This document shows, in pieces, positions 1 to 6,425 of a DNA stretch of 14,752 bases; within the stretch, counting starts at the first letter, position 1; every line of letters begins with the position of its first letter. The notes below the pieces were generated by a model. It made no database searches, was not told where the DNA came from, and was given only the letters and a program-made list of their open reading frames with translations. The position numbers were made by a program, and so were the translations under genes. This DNA is from an uncultured Marmoricola sp. (GTDB taxonomy: Bacteria; Actinomycetota; Actinomycetes; Propionibacteriales; Nocardioidaceae): positions 1 to 14,752 of the forward strand of contig CALMMO010000379.1 of assembly GCA_937868455.1 (NCBI GenBank), written 5' to 3'.

Positions 1-495
1 CGGCTGAAGCGTGCCCACTTCGTTGTTGGCCCACATCACGCTGATGAGGGCGACCGTTTCTGGGGCGCTTTGAACCGTGGCGCGCAATTGATCAACAAGA
101 AGCCGCCCCTGGGAATCAACAGGCAGGAGTTCGACCTGGGCGTCCTCATGAGCACCGAGCCATTCCACTGGATCCAGCACGGCGTGGTGTTCGATCGCGC
201 TAGTCAGCACTCGCACCCGTCGGGGGTCTTCGGCTCGCCGGGCCCAGTAGATACCCTTGACTGCCAAGTTGTCTGCCTCGGTGCCACCAGAGGTGAACAC
301 GACATCTCCGGGACGAGCCCCAATCCCCGCCGCCACCTGTTCACGTGATTCTTCGACCACGCGGCGGGCGTCGCGACCTGCCGCATGCAATGAAGATGGG
401 TTGCCGACCAGCGGCAGCAGACGGGTCATCGCCTCGACCGCCGCAGGTGACATCGGAGTCGTGGCGGCGTGGTCAAGATAGATTCGGGAACCCAT
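1..495 (-). CDS. iscS: Cysteine desulfurase IscS (N-terminal 165 residues, cut by window edge)
   Basis: This is a PLP-dependent cysteine desulfurase, which turns L-cysteine into alanine and an enzyme-bound persulfide used for Fe-S clusters and tRNA 2-thiouridine. The visible part has the class-V aminotransferase landmarks in order: LDHAATTP at residues 7-14, GNPSSLH at 31-37, SGGTEADN at 69-76 (phosphate-binding turn), EHHAVLD at 102-108 (His103 matches the PLP-stacking His of the family), and ANNEVG at 156-161. The PLP lysine and the mobile cysteine loop lie beyond the left edge. The ATG lies 27 bases after the EEP copy 2 stop. A TAATCT hexamer at 505-510 leaves at most a 2-3 base leader, and no clear Shine-Dalgarno is present. 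The sequence resembles mycobacterial IscS, whose gene also lies downstream of etfBA. The IscS rather than SufS assignment rests on these motifs. Confidence 0.95.
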   Translation of the reverse strand, partial: MGSRIYLDHAATTPMSPAAVEAMTRLLPLVGNPSSLHAAGRDARRVVEESREQVAAGIGARPGDVVFTSGGTEADNLAVKGIYWARRAEDPRRVRVLTSAIEHHAVLDPVEWLGAHEDAQVELLPVDSQGRLLVDQLRATVQSAPETVALISVMWANNEVGTLQP

Positions 496-522
496 AACGG
501 GCCTAGATTACGGCGCTGGCCC

Positions 523-1512
523 TTATCCGCGTGGTTCGAGGGTCGCGATCACAGCTTGGTGGTCTGTGCCAGCGATGGGCACAGCGGTCGACTTGACGCA
601 CGAGAAGGTGTTATCGATCAGCACGTGGTCAATCCTGACGACGGCGATTGGAAACCTCTTGGGAACAGGATCAAAGCCAGGTTGAGGCCAGGTGGGTTGC
701 CAGCCGACCCCGCAGGCATCTGCTGTGCCCCTGAACCCTTCGGACTCAAACCGCTGGTACTCGTCATGGTCAGAGGTGGCATTGAGATTCCCCGCAACGA
801 TGGTGGGACCTTGGGCCTTCGCCACGACGGCTTCATCCCTGAGTGACTTCATATCTCGTTGCCACATGCCAACGTCGCCGCTCGGCGAGGAGGTGTTTCC
901 CACTACTAAGAAGAACTTGGGTTCGGCCTTGATTTTCATGGCCCACCCGGAGTTGCTCACGCTCAGAGGTCGCGCGTCCTTGATCTTGAAACGAGACCAC
1001 ACCACCGTGCCGCCAACCCCTTCAACGGGCTCACCAAGTCGATAGGGGTAGTTCGAGGAAGCGGTCTGGCTAGCTGCAGTGGCCGCCGCATTGGGGGTCA
1101 TCTCTTCAAAGACGATCACGTCAGCCCGATTGAATTCGGCAGCAGTCATGATCGCGGTGAGATCAGCGTGACCAGACATGAGATTAGTCGTGATGACCGT
1201 GATGCGTGCCAGCCCCGCAGGCGGTGTATCGGCCGAATAGAGCGGCCATTGCTGCCATGCTGCGACCCCGCCGACAGCTAGCGCCAGCGCGAGCACCACC
1301 GAGGCCAGTCGCCGCGGGTATCCCAACACCAGTGCGAGAAGAAGCAGCGCTGAGATTGCCGCCGCAATGAAGCCTGCTGGGGTCAAGAACGTGAGTAATA
1401 CGAGGTACCTATTGCCGCTGAAGTGATTGGCAAATCGGGCGCCGACCAAAGTTGTGGCGACGGCAAGCGAAGCCAAGCCAGCAATCCAAAACGGCAACCG
1501 GGCGCGATTCAC
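523..1512 (-). CDS. Membrane-anchored EEP-family protein, copy 2, probably catalytically impaired
   Basis: This 329-residue protein belongs to the endonuclease/exonuclease/phosphatase fold. Three hydrophobic helices (about 8-25, 36-63 and 69-88) precede the EEP domain (about 103-327). The arginines between helices 2 and 3 suggest that the catalytic domain faces outward. Retained family positions are Asn110, Glu137, Asn244, Asp295-His296 and Asp317-His318. Two are altered. The usual GDFN motif reads GNLN (Asn242 in place of the catalytic Asp), and the stretch that should hold the central catalytic His reads VGNTSSPS (204-211), with no His. The neighbouring paralogue keeps both residues. Cys267 and Cys305 are shared with that paralogue. 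The start is GTG, with TAGGTT exactly 7 bases upstream. Substrate is unknown. It could be a pseudoenzyme or a partner of copy 1. Confidence 0.88.
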   Translation of the reverse strand: MNRARLPFWIAGLASLAVATTLVGARFANHFSGNRYLVLLTFLTPAGFIAAAISALLLLALVLGYPRRLASVVLALALAVGGVAAWQQWPLYSADTPPAGLARITVITTNLMSGHADLTAIMTAAEFNRADVIVFEEMTPNAAATAASQTASSNYPYRLGEPVEGVGGTVVWSRFKIKDARPLSVSNSGWAMKIKAEPKFFLVVGNTSSPSGDVGMWQRDMKSLRDEAVVAKAQGPTIVAGNLNATSDHDEYQRFESEGFRGTADACGVGWQPTWPQPGFDPVPKRFPIAVVRIDHVLIDNTFSCVKSTAVPIAGTDHQAVIATLEPRG

Positions 1513-1519
1513 GCCTCAC

Positions 1520-1525
1520 AACCTA
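1520..1525 (-). promoter_or_regulatory. Putative leaderless -10 element for EEP copy 2
   Basis: On the minus strand TAGGTT (TANNNT type) ends 7 bases before the GTG start at 1512, so transcription would begin at or next to the start codon. No TTG-type -35 hexamer is seen at the expected spacing, and there is no well-placed Shine-Dalgarno. The call rests on the -10 match and its geometry. Confidence 0.4.
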
Positions 1526-1558
1526 CTTTGTTCACACTCGCCGGCTATCACGTGAGGA

Positions 1559-2569
1559 TCACGGCAGCACGAATGTCGCGATCACCCCACGGTGATCGGA
1601 CTCAGCAAGGTGCAATGTCTTGAACCCCGAACATCCAGCGCCGCTGGTCACCATGATGTGGTCGATCGGCAACACGGTGCCTGGCGCCCACGCTGGCAGG
1701 TGTTTCGTTCCGGGCCGGGGCCACGTCGGCTGCCAGCCGGCACCGCACGCATCCGCCGCATCGATCAACCCCGCGTCCAACACTTCTCGAAACGCTCGAT
1801 GGTCAATCGTGGCGTTGAAGTCTCCGGCCACCAACACGGTGTCGCCGTCAGCCTTGGCTTGGGATACGGAAGCGGCGACCTCGCGTAGGTCTTGGCGCCA
1901 TAGTTTGATGCCGTAAAGCGGCGGGGTCGTGTGCACGCCCACCAGCGTTATCCCTTTTTCTCCTCCACCTAAACGCATCGACCACGCACCGTTGGTCACG
2001 TTGAGTTTCTGCACGCGTTCAAGTGGTTCACGCGCAAACACCATGGTGCCGCGCACGGAGCCTTCGGGCTCCCCGGCTCGATATGTCAGGGCCTTAGAGA
2101 TGCCGCTGCGATCGAGGTCGACCAACAGTGACGGCGTCACCTCTTCGATTACGAGTACGTCGACCTGCTCCTGGGCAACCAGAGCCATCAGGTCTTTGGC
2201 CGGCGTGGAGCCAAAGCTTGCATTGGCGCTCATCACTCGCAGTGACCTGCCAGAAGTGGCGCCATCGTCCTGGAAATAGAGCGGCCCAAGGCGCATAGAC
2301 ATGGCCGCTACCGCCAGCAAGCAGGCCCCCGCCGCCGCTAACGCACCCCAGCGCCTGGGACCTCGCGAACCTCGCGCCAGCAGGCTCATCACCACCAAGC
2401 CGAGCAGCGCCGCCGGAAGCGAGTAGGCGGCGAAACTGGCCGCGATGATGATCGCCCCGCGCAGATGTGAGGTTGGCGAATCGTTGGCGAACTCGACCCC
2501 GACTCCCAGCAATGCACCCAAAGTCAGCATCAGCCCGACTGCCCAGCCAAGAAACTTCCAGATTCTCAC
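1559..2569 (-). CDS. Membrane-anchored EEP-family phosphohydrolase, copy 1 (intact catalytic set)
   Basis: This 336-residue protein is a paralogue of the gene that follows it. Three transmembrane helices lie at about 4-28, 38-64 and 74-91, with a positively charged loop (RGSRGPRR) between helices 2 and 3. This places the C-terminal EEP domain (about 108-336) outside the membrane. Catalytic and metal-binding positions look complete: Asn116, Glu143, His213 (GVHTTPP), Asp250 and Asn252 (GDFNAT), Asp303-His304, and Asp325-His326 (SDHRGV). Cys275 (in [12 protein letters not shown]) and Cys313 match cysteines in the other copy and could form an extracytoplasmic disulfide. I chose GTG at 2569, with AGGG (2577-2580) 7 bases upstream. 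The longer ATG at 2641 falls inside the etfA terminator and adds non-membrane residues. The EEP fold covers nucleases, sphingomyelinases and inositol phosphatases, so the substrate cannot be named. Confidence 0.88.
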   Translation of the reverse strand: MRIWKFLGWAVGLMLTLGALLGVGVEFANDSPTSHLRGAIIIAASFAAYSLPAALLGLVVMSLLARGSRGPRRWGALAAAGACLLAVAAMSMRLGPLYFQDDGATSGRSLRVMSANASFGSTPAKDLMALVAQEQVDVLVIEEVTPSLLVDLDRSGISKALTYRAGEPEGSVRGTMVFAREPLERVQKLNVTNGAWSMRLGGGEKGITLVGVHTTPPLYGIKLWRQDLREVAASVSQAKADGDTVLVAGDFNATIDHRAFREVLDAGLIDAADACGAGWQPTWPRPGTKHLPAWAPGTVLPIDHIMVTSGAGCSGFKTLHLAESDHRGVIATFVLP

Positions 2570-2623
2570 CAGGCCACCCTGCACGGCCGACGCGCGGTTT
2601 GGGCGCACACGCGGGTATCTGCA

Positions 2624-2669
2624 CCAAAAAACCACAAACACCGGATCGACTGGCGACCCGGTGTTTGTG
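2624..2669 (-). terminator. Intrinsic terminator after etfA
   Basis: A perfect 12-bp inverted repeat (2633-2644 with 2658-2669, arm CACAAACACCGG) encloses a 13-base loop. On the minus strand it is followed by GG and then six T residues (2626-2631). It begins 14 bases past the etfA stop codon, a textbook rho-independent terminator for the etfBA unit. It sits just upstream of EEP copy 1, which therefore needs its own promoter or read-through. Confidence 0.9.
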
Positions 2670-2683
2670 ATGAAACCAGCTAA

Positions 2684-3637
2684 TCAGCCCTTGCGAGCCA
2701 CGATCGCTTCGGTGGCTGCAGGCAGCACGGCGTGCAGGTCGCCGACGATTCCGAGGTCAACGAGTTCAAAGAGGGGTGCCTCTTCGTCCTTGTTGACGGC
2801 AACGATCGTCTTAGACGTCTGCATGCCTGCGCGGTGCTGGATGGCACCGGAGATACCTGCGGCGACGTACAACTGCGGCGACACGGTCTTGCCGGTCTGA
2901 CCGACCTGGTAGGCGTGAGGCACCCAACCGGAGTCGACGGCCGCACGGGATGCGCCAACCGCAGCACCGAGGGAGTCCGCGAACTGCTCCACTGGCTCGA
3001 AGTTGCCGCCGGTGCCACGACCACCGGAAACCACGATCGCAGCCTCAGTCAGCTCGGGGCGACCCGAGGCGACACGAGGTTGCGAAGCAACGATGCGAGC
3101 CTTGCGAGCCGAGTCAGAGATCGTGGGCACGAAGTCCTCACGAGCCCCGGCGCCCGCCGTCTCCTCAGGAGCAGCCGCATTGGGCTTCACCGTGATGATC
3201 GGGGTGCCCTTGGTGACCTTGGCTTGCACGGTGTAGTTGCCAGCAAAGACGCTCTGGGTGGTCACCGGACCAGCTTGTACGTCGACTGCGTCGGTGATCA
3301 CACCGCTTTGCAGTTTGATGGCCAACCGGCCGGCCACCTCTTTGCCTTCGGCGCTGGAGGTGATCAAGACGGCCCCGGCACCGGCCTTTTGAGCCAACTG
3401 CGCGAGAACTTCAGCCTTGGGGGCCACGAGGTAACCCTTCACGGCGGCGTCGTCAACGACGTAGACCTTGTCGGCACCGAACTTGGTGAGCGACTCAGCA
3501 GCAGCGCCAACCTGGTCAGCAGTGCCAATGAAGACAGCCGAGGGTGATCCCAGGCGCTTGGCGATTGCGAGGAGTTCGTAAGCCGGCTTGCGCACGGCAC
3601 CGTCGACGTGGTCGACGAGAACGAGGATTTCAGTCAT
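2684..3637 (-). CDS. etfA: Electron transfer flavoprotein, alpha subunit
   Basis: This is the FAD-binding subunit of the EtfAB heterodimer, which takes electrons from acyl-CoA and related dehydrogenases and passes them towards the quinone pool via ETF dehydrogenase. At 317 residues it has the normal family length. The N-terminal domain (about 1-185) is followed by the FAD-binding domain, with SGGRG at 204-208, the ETF-alpha signature starting [13 protein letters not shown] at 256-268 and continuing through the VAVNKD and EAPLFE segments, and GIVGDL near 296-301. The start chosen is the second ATG. TAAGGGG (3646-3652) lies 8 bases before it but only 2 before the ATG at 3643. Only 12 bases separate it from the etfB stop, and the Shine-Dalgarno overlaps that stop codon, so the two genes are probably translationally coupled. 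Confidence 0.96.
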   Translation of the reverse strand: MTEILVLVDHVDGAVRKPAYELLAIAKRLGSPSAVFIGTADQVGAAAESLTKFGADKVYVVDDAAVKGYLVAPKAEVLAQLAQKAGAGAVLITSSAEGKEVAGRLAIKLQSGVITDAVDVQAGPVTTQSVFAGNYTVQAKVTKGTPIITVKPNAAAPEETAGAGAREDFVPTISDSARKARIVASQPRVASGRPELTEAAIVVSGGRGTGGNFEPVEQFADSLGAAVGASRAAVDSGWVPHAYQVGQTGKTVSPQLYVAAGISGAIQHRAGMQTSKTIVAVNKDEEAPLFELVDLGIVGDLHAVLPAATEAIVARKG

Positions 3638-3645
3638 GTGCATAA

Positions 3646-3652
3646 CCCCTTA
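3646..3652 (-). promoter_or_regulatory. Ribosome binding site deciding the etfA start
   Basis: On the minus strand TAAGGGG includes the TAA stop of etfB and stands 8 bases before the ATG at 3637. Only 2 bases separate it from the alternative ATG at 3643, so the downstream start is favoured. Confidence 0.75.
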
Positions 3653-4435
3653 GATGAACTTCTTGCCAGCGAGGAAGTTGACCAGTGCCTGCGCACCAGA
3701 ACCACCCTCATCGGTCACGATTTCGCCAGCGGTGCGCGCTGGGCGAGCGGTGGTCTCCACCACGGCAGTCCACGCGGCGCCCAGGCCGACCTCGGAAGCG
3801 TCAACGCCCAGGTCGCTGAGCGACCAGTTTTCAACCGGCTTCTTCTTCGCAGCCATGATGCCCTTGAAGGACGGGTAGCGAGCCTCACCGGATTGGTCGG
3901 TCACGCTGAGCACCAGCGGTGCGGTCGCACCGATGATCTCGGTCGCAACATCACCATCGCGCTTGATGCGGAACTCGGCGCCTTGGCTTTCAACCACCGA
4001 AGCAAAGGTGACCTGAGGCAGGTCGAGAAGCTCAGCCAGCATCGCGGGAACAACGCTCATGGCGCCGTCGGTCGAGGCCATGCCCGTGACAACAACATCG
4101 GCTCCACCCATCTTGTTGACGGCTGCGGCCAACACCTTGGCGGTGGCGATGGCATCGGAACCAGCGATGGCTTCATCGCTGACATGCACGCCACTGTCGG
4201 CGCCCATCTGGAGCGCTTTGCGCACCGCGTCAGCCGCCTTTTCGGGGCCAACACACAAGGCGACAACCTCGGCGTCTTCGTTCTTTTCTTTCAGTTGCAG
4301 CGACTGCTCAACGGCGTACTCATCAAGCTCGGAGAGCAGACCGTCAACGTTGACGCGGTCAACGGTGTTGTCTGCTTCGAACTTTTGGTCGGCGGTTGCG
4401 TCGGTCACGTGCTTCACACAAACGACAATTTTCAT
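3650..4435 (-). CDS. etfB: Electron transfer flavoprotein, beta subunit
   Basis: This is the AMP-binding subunit that pairs with EtfA. At 261 residues it has the usual length. The family landmarks are the N-terminal MKIVVCVKHV, NVDGLLSELDEYAVEQ near 29-44, the TGMASTDGA segment near 117-125, and the conserved C-terminal RYPSFKGIMAAKKKPV, where the C-terminal arm starts. It is the first gene of the etfBA unit, the order common in actinobacteria. The leader carries no convincing Shine-Dalgarno. About 20 bases upstream is a small hairpin (GGGCC, 4-base loop, GGCCC; 4455-4468). A GATAAA hexamer 6 bases before the ATG might be a -10, but no -35 accompanies it. The enoyl-CoA hydratase gene lies 143 bases upstream on the same strand and may be co-transcribed. 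Confidence 0.96.
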   Translation of the reverse strand: MKIVVCVKHVTDATADQKFEADNTVDRVNVDGLLSELDEYAVEQSLQLKEKNEDAEVVALCVGPEKAADAVRKALQMGADSGVHVSDEAIAGSDAIATAKVLAAAVNKMGGADVVVTGMASTDGAMSVVPAMLAELLDLPQVTFASVVESQGAEFRIKRDGDVATEIIGATAPLVLSVTDQSGEARYPSFKGIMAAKKKPVENWSLSDLGVDASEVGLGAAWTAVVETTARPARTAGEIVTDEGGSGAQALVNFLAGKKFI

Positions 4436-4554
4436 CTCAGGTTTATCCAGATCTGGGCCTCGCGGCCCTTGTGGCTAGAAGTGAGTCAAACCGAGGTTAC
4501 CTGGGCAAAGGCGCCCTCGGCATCCACTGTGACGGTGGGGTGGGTCACACGTTA

Positions 4555-4586
4555 GTTAACCCGCGGGTAACTTTGGGGCTAGCCCC
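4555..4586 (-). terminator. Possible weak terminator or palindrome cluster at the end of the enoyl-CoA hydratase gene
   Basis: Two inverted repeats lie here. GGGGCTAGCCCC (4575-4586) is a perfect 12-base palindrome containing the hydratase TAG stop codon. The second, 4555-4571, is a near-palindrome centred on CCCGCGGG with one bulged base. Neither is followed by a T run on the minus strand, so termination is uncertain and read-through into etfB is possible. Confidence 0.3.
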
Positions 4587-5358
4587 CAACAAACTCAGCT
4601 TTCCCAGGTCCGTTCTGCACAAACGAGGTCATCCCGATCGTGCGGTCTTGGGTGGCGAAGAGGGCCGCGAATTGCTGGCGCTCAATCTCAAGCCCAGTCA
4701 GCAAGTCAGTCTCGCTGCCTCGATCGATGGCTTCTTTGGCGGCACGCAAGGCAAAGGTCGCCGCCTGCGCGAATTGCGCCGCCCATGCCTGAGCGGCCGC
4801 GTAGACCTCGGTTGCGGGAACAACTTTGTCGACCAACCCAATTGCCAGCGCCTCTTCAGCGTTGACGAACCGCCCGGTGAAGATGATGTCCTTGGCCTTG
4901 CTTGGCCCCACGAGCCGGGTCAACCGCTGCGTGCCACCGGCGCCAGGGATGATGCCCAGCAAGATTTCCGGCTGCCCCAGCACCGCATTGTCCGCAGCGA
5001 TGCGAATGTCGGCACACAAGGCGAGTTCGCAGCCACCGCCAAGGGCATAGCCAGTGATGGCAGCGACCACTGGCTTGGGGATCGCGGCCACGGCAGAGAA
5101 GGCACTGGTCAACGCGCTGGAGTGCTTGACCATGTCGGTGTAGGACATGTCGGCCATCTCTTTGATGTCGGCACCGGCTGCGAACACTCGCTCGCCGCCG
5201 TACACAATCACTGCCTTGACGTCGTCACGCTCGGTCGCTTCTTTGGCGCAGGCCCGAATTTCTTCTTGTACGACGGAGTTCAGCGCGTTCATCTTCGGCC
5301 GGTCCAACCGCATGGTGGCCACGCCACCCTCGACCTCGAGATTGACGAACTCACCCAT
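4579..5358 (-). CDS. Enoyl-CoA hydratase (crotonase family)
   Basis: This enzyme hydrates trans-2-enoyl-CoA to 3-hydroxyacyl-CoA, the second step of beta-oxidation. At 259 residues it has the usual length for a monofunctional hydratase. The crotonase oxyanion-hole motifs are AAGADIKEM (60-68) and GYALGGGCELA (103-113). The two catalytic glutamates are both present, Glu111 in GGCELA and Glu131 in GQPEILLGIIPGAGGTQR (128-145), which favours a true hydratase over isomerase or dehalogenase members. The sequence is close to mycobacterial EchA8-type proteins from memory. ATG at 5358 follows AAGGGA with a 7-base spacer. The adjacent etfBA genes on the same strand fit acyl-CoA oxidation, since ETF receives electrons from the preceding acyl-CoA dehydrogenase step. 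Chain-length preference cannot be read from the sequence. Confidence 0.93.
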   Translation of the reverse strand: MGEFVNLEVEGGVATMRLDRPKMNALNSVVQEEIRACAKEATERDDVKAVIVYGGERVFAAGADIKEMADMSYTDMVKHSSALTSAFSAVAAIPKPVVAAITGYALGGGCELALCADIRIAADNAVLGQPEILLGIIPGAGGTQRLTRLVGPSKAKDIIFTGRFVNAEEALAIGLVDKVVPATEVYAAAQAWAAQFAQAATFALRAAKEAIDRGSETDLLTGLEIERQQFAALFATQDRTIGMTSFVQNGPGKAEFVGG

Positions 5359-5388
5359 GCGATTTCCCTTCGTTGGTTGATGAGTCCA

Positions 5389-5394
5389 AACCTA
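5389..5394 (-). promoter_or_regulatory. Putative -10 element for the enoyl-CoA hydratase gene
   Basis: TAGGTT on the minus strand fits the actinobacterial TANNNT pattern. It would give a leader of about 24 bases containing the AAGGGA ribosome binding site. No good -35 hexamer is seen, so this is a weak call. Confidence 0.3.
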
Positions 5395-5447
5395 GTCGGC
5401 ATCGTGCCTTCGCAGTGCCTGAGGCCGCGGTAACGCCAGTGAGCTGA

Positions 5448-5472
5448 CCAAGCTGCCTATCGCTTGGCCAAG
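5448..5472. promoter_or_regulatory. Overlapping inverted repeats in the divergent hydratase/Tat-protein intergenic region
   Basis: CCAAGC (5448-5453) pairs with GCTTGG (5462-5467) across 8 bases. The perfect 10-base palindrome CTTGGCCAAG (5463-5472) overlaps the right arm. A second short palindrome, ATTCGAAT, lies at 5517-5524, 8 bases upstream of the Tat-gene -35. These could be operators. Nothing else was recognised in 5395-5532. Confidence 0.25.
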
Positions 5473-5532
5473 AGTTTCCACATTTGCCAACGAGTGGCTC
5501 CTTTTCCGGGTCAAATATTCGAATTAGGAGTG

Positions 5533-5562
5533 TTGACTACATTCCATCCGTTTTGTTAGGTT
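5533..5562 (+). promoter_or_regulatory. Putative leaderless promoter of the Tat-exported protein
   Basis: TTGACT (5533-5538), an 18-base spacer and TAGGTT (5557-5562) are followed by 6 bases and then the ATG. The predicted transcript starts at or next to the start codon. The only Shine-Dalgarno-like bases are AGG, inside the -10 itself. Confidence 0.55.
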
Positions 5563-5568
5563 TTCATC

Positions 5569-6273
5569 ATGACTAAGTTGGGGGACTCAGGGTTGAATCG
5601 TCGTACGTTGATGCGGGGGGCCGCGTGGGTAGCGCCGGTGGTGGCATTGAGTGCCCCTGCCCCGGCACTTGCAGTGTCCATGCCGTGCACGCCGCCGACG
5701 ATCTCCACCTCCGCGTCGAGCTGGACCACCAGCCAGGACTGTGTCAATGGCGGCGCCGCCCTCGGATGGGACGGCACTATCTTCTCCATGCTCAGGGACG
5801 CCTCGCCGTTTACCCCCTGCACCGTCACCTCGTCAACCACCATCTCGCTGGTCGCCGGTCAGCAATACATCTTCTCCGCGCAGGTCCAAACCGCGCCGGG
5901 CTATGGCGCGGACGGCTGCGGCACCACGCCCCCCACGCAAAGCTCCAGTTTCGACATCCTGCTCGGCACCAAGACGATCTGGCAGGGATACACCCAAGAT
6001 GCCCAGGCGGCGGCCGCCGGAGTCACCCCGGTGCAGATCGAGCCCATCTGGGACTGCCCCGGGAGTTTTGAAAACGGTGGCAACCCGATGTCCCAATGGG
6101 GTGACGGGACTACCGTGGGTCAGTGGTACACCCTGACTTCCATCCCCTTCACGGCCACGACCACTGGTTCAATCACGCTGACCTTCAAGTTCACGATGGA
6201 AGAGACCCAGAGCGGCGACAACAACGACGACTGGCGCGTCCGGCTCCCGGTCTTCTCCTCCTGCCTGAAGTAG
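5569..6273 (+). CDS. Tat-exported protein of unknown function, six cysteines
   Basis: I do not recognise a named family. This 234-residue protein has a clear twin-arginine signal: NRRTLM (10-15), a hydrophobic stretch (about 17-34), and a likely cleavage site after APALA (31-35). The mature part is about 199 residues and rich in Thr, Ser and Gly. It has six cysteines (Cys40, Cys58, Cys84, two in the DGC and WDC contexts, and Cys232), so three disulfides are possible. Alternating hydrophobic strands such as TISLVAGQQYIFSAQV and SITLTFKFTME, followed near the end by an Asn/Asp-rich turn (GDNNDD) before WRVRLPVF, suggest a beta-sandwich of the carbohydrate-binding or galactose-binding kind. That is inference from pattern only. 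No catalytic motif, LPXTG sorting signal or lipobox is visible. The gene stands alone, divergent from the hydratase and convergent with a secreted protease gene. Confidence 0.8.
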   Translation: MTKLGDSGLNRRTLMRGAAWVAPVVALSAPAPALAVSMPCTPPTISTSASSWTTSQDCVNGGAALGWDGTIFSMLRDASPFTPCTVTSSTTISLVAGQQYIFSAQVQTAPGYGADGCGTTPPTQSSSFDILLGTKTIWQGYTQDAQAAAAGVTPVQIEPIWDCPGSFENGGNPMSQWGDGTTVGQWYTLTSIPFTATTTGSITLTFKFTMEETQSGDNNDDWRVRLPVFSSCLK

Positions 6274-6315
6274 CAGGGCTGAAGTCGCAGCCGACCTTCC
6301 GGCCTGGACCATTGG

Positions 6316-6412
6316 TCTGAGTCGCGACGTACTCAGAGCAGTTGCGAGCACAGCGTCATACGTTGCGGGCGCCATAGCGACCGCTTCGTATGACGTCCGC
6401 GCACAAGCGCGG
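6316..6412. terminator. Three consecutive hairpins between convergent genes
   Basis: Hairpin 1: TCTGAGT (6316-6322) pairs with ACTCAGA (6331-6337), loop 8. Hairpin 2: CGTCATACG (6354-6362) pairs with CGTATGACG (6387-6395), and inside it GCGG (6365-6368) pairs with CCGC (6381-6384) beyond a TT/TT internal mismatch. Hairpin 3: CCGCGC (6397-6402) pairs with GCGCGG (6407-6412) around an ACAA loop. There are no T runs. Their place between two converging stop codons suggests bidirectional termination or 3'-end protection. Confidence 0.5.
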
Positions 6413-6425
6413 GTCACGCCTGGTG

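Noticed and set aside
2570..2641. ATG at 2641 as the start of EEP copy 1.
   Set aside because: It falls within the etfA terminator stem and adds a 24-residue non-conserved segment. GTG at 2569 has a ribosome site at 7 bases and gives a length close to the paralogue.
3638..3643. ATG at 3643 as the start of etfA.
   Set aside because: The AAGGGG site is only 2 bases away from it, too close. The ATG at 3637 has an 8-base spacer.
2732..5433. Long plus-strand open frames (for example 2732-3547, 3608-4555 and 4396-5433) opposite etfA, etfB and the hydratase gene.
   Set aside because: The opposite strand carries clearly recognisable, family-length proteins. Such shadows are expected in GC-rich coding DNA, and their translations show no domain pattern.
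5359..5568. A small RNA or tRNA gene in the 210-base gap between the hydratase and the Tat protein gene.
   Set aside because: No cloverleaf, T-loop sequence or terminator-like hairpin with T run was seen. Only short palindromes and promoter elements are present.
6307..6317. Palindrome GACCATTGGTC just upstream of the three hairpins.
   Set aside because: The centre is a single base, so it cannot form a hairpin of its own, and its right arm overlaps hairpin 1. It is too short to call an operator on its own.
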